Of a DNA stretch of 8,343 nucleotides, positions 1-5,347 are shown piece by piece. This DNA comes from Alphaproteobacteria bacterium (GTDB taxonomy: Bacteria > Pseudomonadota > Alphaproteobacteria > CAAHEQ01 > UBA3637): assembly GCA_900772625.1 (NCBI GenBank), contig CAAHEQ010000049.1, forward strand, positions 1 to 8,343, in the 5' to 3' direction. Positions within the stretch are counted from its first letter, which is position 1; every line of letters begins with the position of its first letter. The position numbers were made by a program, and so were the translations under genes. The notes below the pieces were generated by a model that did no database searches, was not told the origin of the DNA, and worked only from the letters and a program-made list of their open reading frames with translations.

Positions 1-20
1 TACATGTTCTGATTGTACAT
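1..20 (-). CDS. possible 5' end of a Tyr/Asn-rich protein, cut by window edge
   Basis: The minus strand here reads as a Tyr/Asn/Gln/Gly-rich peptide. The first ATG in that frame lies at 20-18 (Met-Tyr-Asn-Gln-Asn-Met...). The same frame stays open upstream to a TGA just before the Shine-Dalgarno sequence and also encodes a Y/N-rich string there (NNNYYNPYGQN), so the low-complexity character extends beyond the chosen start. A second ATG at 31-29 is in another frame (MDRIC...). Neither ATG sits at a normal distance from the AGGAGG at 58-63. A strong promoter points this way, so a gene very probably continues off the left edge, but its start and product cannot be determined. The compositional bias resembles low-complexity tails of membrane or surface proteins, which is not evidence of function. 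Confidence 0.35.
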
Positions 21-76
21 ATTCTGTCCATACGGATTATAGTAATTGTTGTTGTATCCTCCTTTTCACTAATAGT

Positions 77-105
77 ATTATAAGCAGTTTGAACAAAAAT
101 GTCAA
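77..105 (-). promoter_or_regulatory. consensus sigma70 promoter, leftward
   Basis: Read on the minus strand, TTGACA (105-100) and TATAAT (82-77) are exact matches to the sigma70 consensus, separated by exactly 17 bases. Transcription would start at about position 70 and run off the left edge. A strong AAGGAGG ribosome-binding sequence follows at 58-64. The promoter is back to back with the Nudix gene promoter at 113-141. Confidence 0.85.
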
Positions 106-112
106 AAAAAAC

Positions 113-141
113 TTGCATCGCACAGGCAAAAGCGCTATTCT
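113..141 (+). promoter_or_regulatory. probable sigma70 promoter of the Nudix gene
   Basis: TTGCAT (113-118) and TATTCT (136-141) are separated by 17 bases. Each hexamer matches the consensus at four or more positions. The predicted transcript starts near 148, giving a leader of about 20 bases that contains the AAGGAG ribosome-binding site at 157-162, six bases before the ATG. Confidence 0.55.
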
Positions 142-168
142 TTAGCCCCAATCAAAAAGGAGTACAAT

Positions 169-633
169 ATGACACAAGAACACCAAACGCCTTATATCGG
201 CGTGCACTTAATGCTTATTAAAGACGGTCAGTTATTGCTCGAACAACGCAAAGGCGGTGCTTTGGACGGATACTATCTACCCGTCTCAGGCCATGTAGAT
301 AAAGGAGAAGGTTTAATCGATGCGATGTGCCGTGAAGCCAAAGAAGAAGCCAATATCGTCCTCGATCCAAAAGATTTAAAGATCTCGGTAGTCGCGCACT
401 TGTTGGACGCGCCGTATAAGTTTCACACAAGCGACATTATAAACTTTTTCATTTTTACGGACAAATACGCGGGCGAAATTAAAAATATGGAGCCCGACAA
501 AACCGCAAGCCTTGCTTTTTATGATTTGGACAACTTGCCTGACGCGCTGTTGGCACACATCAAAGAAGTTATCAAAGCCTATAAAAACGGCGAAAACTTT
601 ATTGTATGGGCAGATGAAAAACGCGTTGCGTAA
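169..633 (+). CDS. Nudix (NUDIX) family hydrolase
   Basis: This 154-residue cytoplasmic protein of the Nudix superfamily should hydrolyse a nucleoside diphosphate linked to another group, with Mg2+ or Mn2+ held by the Nudix helix. The Nudix box is visible at residues 41-63 (G41, E47, then REAKEE at 55-60), containing the metal-binding glutamates. The usual glycine after the REUXEE core is Asn62, an uncommon but tolerated change. The preceding segment (GVHLMLIKDGQLLLEQR) is the typical first strand pair, and LPVSGHVDKGE is the standard entry to the box. The protein has the size of a single-domain Nudix enzyme. The ATG is preceded by AAGGAG with a six-base spacer. It is transcribed alone, ending at the hairpin at 665-697. 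The substrate cannot be told from sequence; an 8-oxo-dGTP-type housecleaning role is one possibility among many. Confidence 0.93.
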   Translation: MTQEHQTPYIGVHLMLIKDGQLLLEQRKGGALDGYYLPVSGHVDKGEGLIDAMCREAKEEANIVLDPKDLKISVVAHLLDAPYKFHTSDIINFFIFTDKYAGEIKNMEPDKTASLAFYDLDNLPDALLAHIKEVIKAYKNGENFIVWADEKRVA

Positions 634-664
634 GTCAAGCACCCGTTTTTTGCAACACAAAAAT

Positions 665-697
665 AAAGCACATAGTTTCAATGCTATGTGCTTTTTT
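665..697. terminator. bidirectional intrinsic terminator
   Basis: A perfect 11-base stem (665-675 with 684-694) carries an 8-base loop. It is followed by T6 on the plus strand (692-697) and by TTTATTTTT on the minus strand. It lies between two convergent genes, the Nudix gene ending at 633 and the hypothetical gene ending at 708, and can serve both. Confidence 0.9.
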
Positions 698-707
698 AAA
701 AAAAGAT

Positions 708-1202
708 TTATTCATAAACTTTTTGCAAAGTGCGCAAAGTGGGCTGAGCCTTACGCGCACGCGCGATTTTGCGTGTATTCGTTTGCCGAGTATCGTACAC
801 CACCGTTTCTTGGCCGTATTTATCGATATTGACAAGGCGTGCATAGTCGAACTTCTTTTCCAATCGACTTTGGATAACCCCCGATCTGTCATACTTTTCA
901 ATCGTGCCATAGGCCGCCTCTAAACCATCGGAAGCGACAAACGTTTTTGCATCAAAAGTTTTGCCTGCGGGTGTTGTGCCTGATAATTCTTGTTGGCTGC
1001 GAATAAGCCTGCACTTCAACGCGCCAGAAGCGTAAAGCATATCTGTCACTTGGCAAATAGGAACATTTTTATCATTGTATGTTGTTGAAACTTTGAATCG
1101 CGAATTTTGTTTAACTTCTTGGCGATTTTTACCTATAAGCGGGTCCTCGCTATCAAGGCTCGCTTTTTCTTTTTTAGAGCGTAAAAAATCAAATATACTC
1201 AT
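708..1202 (-). CDS. hypothetical protein, 164 residues
   Basis: I do not recognise this protein. I chose the ATG at 1202-1200 over an upstream in-frame start because AAAGGA lies just before it and a near-consensus promoter overlaps the upstream extension. The product begins MSIFDFLRSKKEK, has no signal peptide or hydrophobic segment and should be cytoplasmic. It has two cysteines (50 and 64). The middle (roughly residues 36-140) alternates hydrophobic and polar residues in a way that suggests mostly beta structure (FKVSTTY, LKCRLIRS, ARLVNIDKYG, ETVVYDT). The last 25 residues are strongly basic (RKIARARKAQPTLRTLQK), which could bind nucleic acid or acidic partners, but this is only inference. 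It is monocistronic, convergent with the Nudix gene and just downstream of hflX on the same strand. Its readable codon pattern and good ribosome-binding site argue that it is a real gene. Confidence 0.8.
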   Translation of the reverse strand: MSIFDFLRSKKEKASLDSEDPLIGKNRQEVKQNSRFKVSTTYNDKNVPICQVTDMLYASGALKCRLIRSQQELSGTTPAGKTFDAKTFVASDGLEAAYGTIEKYDRSGVIQSRLEKKFDYARLVNIDKYGQETVVYDTRQTNTRKIARARKAQPTLRTLQKVYE

Positions 1203-1227
1203 TGTTTTCCTTTCTTTTACGCAGAAA

Positions 1228-1256
1228 AGTATAGCATAAAATTTGCGCTTTGTCAA
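1228..1256 (-). promoter_or_regulatory. near-consensus sigma70 promoter of the 164-residue gene
   Basis: On the minus strand, TTGACA (1256-1251) is an exact -35 and TATACT (1233-1228) matches the -10 at five of six positions, with a 17-base spacer. Transcription should start near 1221, leaving a leader of roughly 20 bases with the AGAAAGGA ribosome-binding sequence. This shows that the hypothetical gene is expressed independently of the hflX operon. Confidence 0.8.
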
Positions 1257-1299
1257 GGCTCAAGGTAAACATCTTGCCGCTTCACGCGAAAAAATGCAG

Positions 1300-2592
1300 C
1301 TACGAGCGCTTATAAAGCGCATACTTCTCACCCACCAAAGCACAATCTTTTTTGGACAAGTTGACTACCAATTCAAGACAATCGTCCGTTTGTTTTGAGC
1401 TTACAATCGCACCTTTTTCATATAACCAACCCAGCATTTTGCCATCATCAAATGGTAAACGCAATAAATAGCTTGTCGTTTTACGCGCAAGTTCTTGGTC
1501 AATAAAGTGCAACAGTTTGTCAATTCCTTGCCCCGTCTTGGCGCAAATGGGAAAAATGTGGGCGCGGTAGGCTGTGCGACTTAAAAGCGCTTGACGCTCT
1601 ACCTGTGGCAATAAGTCGATTTTATTCATCACTTCAGGCAGACCTGTCGCAACTTGATCTTGTAAGCCTAAATCTTTTAAAACCGCCTCGACATCTTGCT
1701 TTTGCGCCTGCGTATCAGGGTGCGAACAATCGCGAACATGCAAAATTAAATCCGCCGAAAGGACCTCTTCCAATGTAGCTCGAAATGCCGCGACAAGCTC
1801 GGTTGGCAACTCCGAAATAAAACCGACTGTATCGGAAAGAATAATCTTCTTGCCACTTGGCAATTCCAGTTGACGCATCGTCGGATCAAGGGTTGCGAAC
1901 AACAAGTCTTTCGCGAACACATCGGCTTTGGTCAAATAATTAAACAAAGTCGACTTGCCCGCGTTCGTATACCCCACCAAAGAAACCACAGGGAAAGGCA
2001 CTTTTTGTCGGCTTTCGCGTTGCAAAGAACGCGTCTTTTTGACTTTTTCCAAATCCTTTTTAATTTGCACAATCTTGTCATCCAAAATACGGCGATCCAT
2101 TTCGATTTGAGTTTCACCAGGGCCGCCTAAAAAGCCTGCGCCACCTCGCTGCCGCTCAAGGTGAGTCCATGAACGCACAAGACGTGACCGCTGGTATGTC
2201 AAATGTGCCAACTCGACTTGCAGCACGCCTTCTTTCGTGTGCGCACGTTCGCCGAAAATCTCCAAAATCAGAGCCGTTCTGTCGATGACTTTAAGCTTCC
2301 ATTCTTTTTCAAGGTTGCGTTGTTGAATGGGCGATAGCGCACAATCCATCAGCACAAGGTCGGCCTTTGCCTGCGCCAAGACATCACGCAACTCTTCCAG
2401 CTTACCCGAGCCAATATAGCTGGCAGGACGAATTTGTTTTAACGCAACAATTTGCTGTCCGACAACAAACAAATCAATCGCGCTGGTCAAGCTGACTGCC
2501 TCTTGCAATCTGGCCTCTGCTGAGCGGGTTGGTTTGTCTTTTTCCTTTAAGTCAACCTCGATAACGAAAACGTTTGTTTTACTTTTACTCAT
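1300..2592 (-). CDS. hflX: GTPase HflX
   Basis: HflX is a ribosome-associated TRAFAC GTPase that, in the bacteria studied, binds the 50S subunit and helps split or rescue stalled ribosomes under stress. The 430 residues show the N-terminal HflX domain (about 25-195), including the glycine-rich linker GGPGETQIEMDRR at 156-168, then a coiled segment and the G domain. G1 is GYTNAGKS (207-214), G2 lies in FATLDPT (232-238), G3 is DTVG (254-257), G4 is NKID (323-326) and G5 is near CAK (350-352). A C-terminal domain of about 60 residues follows. Length and all GTPase motifs are normal. The ATG overlaps the last codons of hfq by eight bases (ATGAGTAA), so translation is probably coupled. It is the last gene of the operon. 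A 6-base inverted repeat (1306-1320) sits in its final codons, but no convincing intrinsic terminator follows. Confidence 0.97.
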   Translation of the reverse strand: MSKSKTNVFVIEVDLKEKDKPTRSAEARLQEAVSLTSAIDLFVVGQQIVALKQIRPASYIGSGKLEELRDVLAQAKADLVLMDCALSPIQQRNLEKEWKLKVIDRTALILEIFGERAHTKEGVLQVELAHLTYQRSRLVRSWTHLERQRGGAGFLGGPGETQIEMDRRILDDKIVQIKKDLEKVKKTRSLQRESRQKVPFPVVSLVGYTNAGKSTLFNYLTKADVFAKDLLFATLDPTMRQLELPSGKKIILSDTVGFISELPTELVAAFRATLEEVLSADLILHVRDCSHPDTQAQKQDVEAVLKDLGLQDQVATGLPEVMNKIDLLPQVERQALLSRTAYRAHIFPICAKTGQGIDKLLHFIDQELARKTTSYLLRLPFDDGKMLGWLYEKGAIVSSKQTDDCLELVVNLSKKDCALVGEKYALYKRS

Positions 2593-2800
2593 TGATTTGC
2601 TCGATATCCACTTCGGCCGACAAAGTCGACAACGCGTGCTTGAAAATCAGCTGCGTTCTGCCATCAAACTCGATTAAAATGCTGTGCTCATCAAACGCTT
2701 TGACAAAGCCGCGCAACTTCACATTGCATGTCAAAAAGAAAGTCGCAAGCAACTTTTTTTCTAAAATCTGTTGTAAATATTTTTCTTGCATTGTTTCCAT
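2585..2800 (-). CDS. hfq: RNA chaperone Hfq (divergent)
   Basis: Hfq forms a ring-shaped Sm-fold hexamer that binds small RNAs and mRNAs. The 71-residue product shows the N-terminal helix with the conserved Gln5 (E. coli Gln8), Sm1 (VKLRGFVKAFDEHSILI) and Sm2 (TQLIFKHALSTL), then a short acidic tail. I chose the ATG at 2800-2798 rather than an upstream TTG because AAGGA lies seven bases before it and overlaps that upstream extension. Aligned by eye with E. coli Hfq, Lys56 and His57 are kept (K54, H55). Tyr55 is Phe, Gln41 is Glu, the uracil-stacking Phe42 is His, and the rim Arg16/Arg17/Arg19 become Leu/Glu/Lys. The gene follows trkA by 18 bases and overlaps hflX by eight. The hfq-hflX pair is conserved across Proteobacteria, so identity is secure even though RNA-binding details may differ. 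Confidence 0.95.
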   Translation of the reverse strand: METMQEKYLQQILEKKLLATFFLTCNVKLRGFVKAFDEHSILIEFDGRTQLIFKHALSTLSAEVDIEQINE

Positions 2801-2818
2801 TCTATTTTCCTTCAAAGT

Positions 2819-4186
2819 TTAAAAAAAGAACAAGCCTGCCGCAAAAAGCTTTTCTATTTCTTTGTATTTTGCGGGCTGCCCCAAAACAACGACATTGTCG
2901 GCGTTTTGTATCGTCAGCGTATCCTTTAATTCCATCAATTGGCCTTGACGCACCACCGCACAAATGTGCATCCCTTTTTTGCTTTTGAGCTTTGATAAAG
3001 GCATACCCACAATTTTAGATGTTTCTAACACTTCAAACTCCATCAAGTCCCCGATTTGCGCTTTGAGCGAATAAATTGATCGGATTTGACCTTTACGAAT
3101 GTGTTGCAAAATTGTCGATGTCGCAATCGCATTCGAGTTGACAATTACGTCTACGCCCAAATTGGAGAGCATATTATTATATATCGTTTTGTTAATCAGC
3201 GCGAATGTCCGCTTGACGTTTTGATGCTTGACGAGCAAGGACAATAAAATATTGTCTTCATCTTCCGCCGTCAGGCTGATAACAGAGTCGGCTTTGTCGA
3301 CCCCTGCTTCGTCCAAAATCGTCTCGTCCAGCGCATCGCCTTTGATAACCATCGTATCGGAAAGCTGGCGCGCCGCGTACTCGGCTTTTTCACTCACACG
3401 CTCGATCATCGACAAGTGAGACGCCATATTCTCGTGTTCCAGCAATCTGGCAAGGCTTAAACCTACGCGGCCTGCCCCAATAATCACAACGCGCTGCGTG
3501 CGCTTGCTCGGGTGGCCTAAAGCCTCTAAAACTTGTTCATAATACTCGTTTTCTGTGACAATATAAATCTCATCACCCGCTTGCAAAGTCGTCTTAGACG
3601 TGATTTCTATATTCACACCATCACGCAAAATGCCCGCCACACAAATGTGAAACTCGGGGAAACTTTTGTCGATTTTATCGATACGCATTTTTTCAAGCGT
3701 TGCACCCGCTTGGCACTTTGCCCCAACGAACACGACTTTGTTTTGCAGTTCGATGAACTCTAACGCGCCCGCGTTTTTCAAGTTGCGCAAAATCGTTTTG
3801 GCAATTTCTGCTTCAGGCGAGATAACCACATCTACGTGCATTTCGTCCCAAAAGCCGTCAAAAACGCGGTTAGTATAAATGCCCGAGCGAATGCGCGCGA
3901 TTTTAGTGGGAATGTTAAACAAACGGCCTGCCTCGAAACACACAATCATATTGACTTCATCGCTGCCCGTCACGGCGATAATCAAATCAGCATCTTTTGC
4001 GCCTGCGCGTTCTAGCACTTCAGGCGATGAAGCGGGCCCGCATATCGTTTGCACGTCCATTTGATTTTCCAATTTTTTCAGCCGTGCTTTGTCTAAATCG
4101 ATAATCGAGACCTGATTTTTATCTTCAAACAAGTAATTTGCAATGCTTGCGCCAACGTCACTGGCGCCGCAAATAATCGCCTTCAT
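2819..4186 (-). CDS. trkA: Trk potassium uptake regulator TrkA
   Basis: TrkA is the cytoplasmic, NAD(H)-binding regulatory subunit that gates the TrkH/TrkG potassium channel; no trkH is in the window. The 455 residues form the classical duplicated layout: RCK_N (about 1-120), TrkA_C (140-222), second RCK_N (231-350) and second TrkA_C (368-448). The second Rossmann loop is intact (GAGRVG, 237-242) and followed by an acidic residue at the end of strand 2 (Glu262). The first loop reads GASDVG (7-12), with Ser where the central Gly is expected, although the acidic IIDLD at 28-32 remains. Its ATG overlaps the stop of the upstream Fis-like gene (ATGA) and has its own GGGAG ribosome-binding site. 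The C-terminus ends in three Phe codons forming a T7 run next to the stop. Its position beside hfq is the usual alphaproteobacterial arrangement. Confidence 0.95.
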   Translation of the reverse strand: MKAIICGASDVGASIANYLFEDKNQVSIIDLDKARLKKLENQMDVQTICGPASSPEVLERAGAKDADLIIAVTGSDEVNMIVCFEAGRLFNIPTKIARIRSGIYTNRVFDGFWDEMHVDVVISPEAEIAKTILRNLKNAGALEFIELQNKVVFVGAKCQAGATLEKMRIDKIDKSFPEFHICVAGILRDGVNIEITSKTTLQAGDEIYIVTENEYYEQVLEALGHPSKRTQRVVIIGAGRVGLSLARLLEHENMASHLSMIERVSEKAEYAARQLSDTMVIKGDALDETILDEAGVDKADSVISLTAEDEDNILLSLLVKHQNVKRTFALINKTIYNNMLSNLGVDVIVNSNAIATSTILQHIRKGQIRSIYSLKAQIGDLMEFEVLETSKIVGMPLSKLKSKKGMHICAVVRQGQLMELKDTLTIQNADNVVVLGQPAKYKEIEKLFAAGLFFF

Positions 4187-4428
4187 TGTTTATCTCCCTT
4201 CAGCTTAAAGCGTTTCATTTTTGTGTGCAGGGTGTTGCGGTTGATACCGAGCAGCTCGGCAGCTTTTACTTGGTTGCCTTTTGTTTTCTCAAGCGCGATT
4301 TTCACCGCCGATTTTTCAGCCAATCCCGTAATGCGCCGAAAACTGTTTTCGGGTCGTTTGCGCCCTTCGTAAAACGTAAAGTACGCCCGCACGTATTTAT
4401 CCAAAATGTCCTCAATGCTGACAGTCAT
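4183..4428 (-). CDS. stand-alone Fis-type (NtrC C-terminal-like) DNA-binding protein
   Basis: This 81-residue protein consists of little besides a Fis/HTH_8 domain. The helix-turn-helix is GNQVKAAELLGINRNTL (51-67), almost the signature of the C-terminal domain of NtrC-family regulators and of E. coli Fis (GNQTRAALMMGINRGTL). The preceding 50 residues match the Fis dimerisation helices in spacing (KYVRAYFTFYEGR... then KSAVKIALEKTK). There is no receiver, AAA+ or other domain. It overlaps the end of dus by 17 bases and trkA by four, and has a strong AAAGGAG ribosome-binding site placed inside dus, so it is a genuine expressed gene rather than a random remnant. In many Alphaproteobacteria this position holds ntrB-ntrC-ntrY-ntrX; in Gammaproteobacteria fis follows dusB. 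It may be a trimmed NtrC or NtrX, or a Fis analogue acting in DNA bending and global regulation. Its targets are unknown. Confidence 0.9.
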   Translation of the reverse strand: MTVSIEDILDKYVRAYFTFYEGRKRPENSFRRITGLAEKSAVKIALEKTKGNQVKAAELLGINRNTLHTKMKRFKLKGDKQ

Positions 4429-5347
4429 TCAAGTACTCCTTTATCAGTGCTTTGACATTGTCCTTATTTGTTTCAGTATAAACATTTCTTCGAAATTGTG
4501 CAACAAAAGATTGGCCTGTTGCATACCATGCAAGGTGTTTTCTGGCAATATATAGCCCTTTGTCGCCATAATAGGCAAGCATTCGCTCGAAATGTTCCAG
4601 CGCAACATCGGCCACGTTATAAGCGGGTTTAAGCCCATCTATTTGCGCCAAAATCCATGGACGCCCGAGTGCAGCTCTGCCCACCATCAGGCCGTCTGCC
4701 TTTGTCAGTTCCAAACACGTTTTTGCGGATTTTTCATCCACAATGTCGCCATTTGCAATTACGGGAATGCTTAAGACTTGTTTGACTGCGGCAATTTGAT
4801 GCCAATCGGCACGGCCGCTATATCCTTGCTCTTTAGTGCGCCCGTGTATCGTCACGCTGTCCACGCCAACGTTTTCAAGCGCTTTGGCAAGCTCGCAAGC
4901 ATTGATATGGGCATCGTCCCAACCCAAGCGCATTTTGACGCTTACAGGAATATGAACCGCAGATTTGACTTTTTCAATTATCTCCTCGGCCAAATACGGC
5001 ATTTTCATCAAGGCAGCGCCTGCATTAGACGCAACCAACTTACGCACAGGGCAACCCATATTGATATCAACAAGCACAGCCCCCGCTTGTTCGGCCATAA
5101 CGGCTGCTTGCTGCAAGTGCTCTGGATTAGAGCCAAAGAGCTGGATTGCGATGGGCATTTGCTCGTCCGCCAGCTTGATAAAACGCTGTGTTTGATCCGA
5201 GCCATAAACAAGCGATGTCGCTGAAGCCATTTCCGTAAACAGTAAATGTTGGCCAAACTGGCGCACCATTTGCCGAAAAGGCTTGTCCGTCACGCCCGCC
5301 ATCGGCGCAAGAATTGTTCGAGATGAAAGCCGATCCAGCCATGTCAT
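4412..5347 (-). CDS. dus: tRNA-dihydrouridine synthase (DusB/NifR3 type)
   Basis: This FMN-dependent enzyme reduces uridines in the D-loop of tRNA to dihydrouridine with NADPH. The 311 residues have the full TIM-barrel motif set: LAPMAGVTDKPFR (13-25), TEMAS (38-42), NMGCPVRK (96-103) with the catalytic Cys99, VSVKMRLGWD (135-144) with the FMN-binding Lys138, IHGRT (167-171) containing His168, ANGDI (198-202) and the phosphate-binding GRAALG (224-229). A helical domain follows (about 240-311). Length is typical. Gene context (NifR3 position, upstream of trkA-hfq) makes the DusB/NifR3 subfamily most likely. The ATG overlaps the stop of the upstream Sel1 gene by four bases, with only a weak ribosome-binding site, so translation is probably coupled. 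Downstream it overlaps the Fis-like gene by 17 bases. Confidence 0.96.
   Translation of the reverse strand: MTWLDRLSSRTILAPMAGVTDKPFRQMVRQFGQHLLFTEMASATSLVYGSDQTQRFIKLADEQMPIAIQLFGSNPEHLQQAAVMAEQAGAVLVDINMGCPVRKLVASNAGAALMKMPYLAEEIIEKVKSAVHIPVSVKMRLGWDDAHINACELAKALENVGVDSVTIHGRTKEQGYSGRADWHQIAAVKQVLSIPVIANGDIVDEKSAKTCLELTKADGLMVGRAALGRPWILAQIDGLKPAYNVADVALEHFERMLAYYGDKGLYIARKHLAWYATGQSFVAQFRRNVYTETNKDNVKALIKEYLNDCQH

Noticed and set aside
1306..1320. 6-base inverted repeat at the end of hflX as an operon terminator
   Set aside because: The T-run lies about 12 bases beyond the stem and the stem is short and inside the coding sequence; it does not meet the form of an intrinsic terminator.
2819..2827. 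T7 run at the end of trkA as a programmed frameshift site
   Set aside because: The three Phe codons fit the aromatic C-terminus common in TrkA proteins, and slippage would gain little because hfq has its own ribosome-binding site and start.
4778..5224. 148-codon plus-strand open frame antisense to dus
   Set aside because: It is a shadow of a well-conserved enzyme gene, with no start signals and a Cys/His/Arg-rich composition typical of antisense frames.
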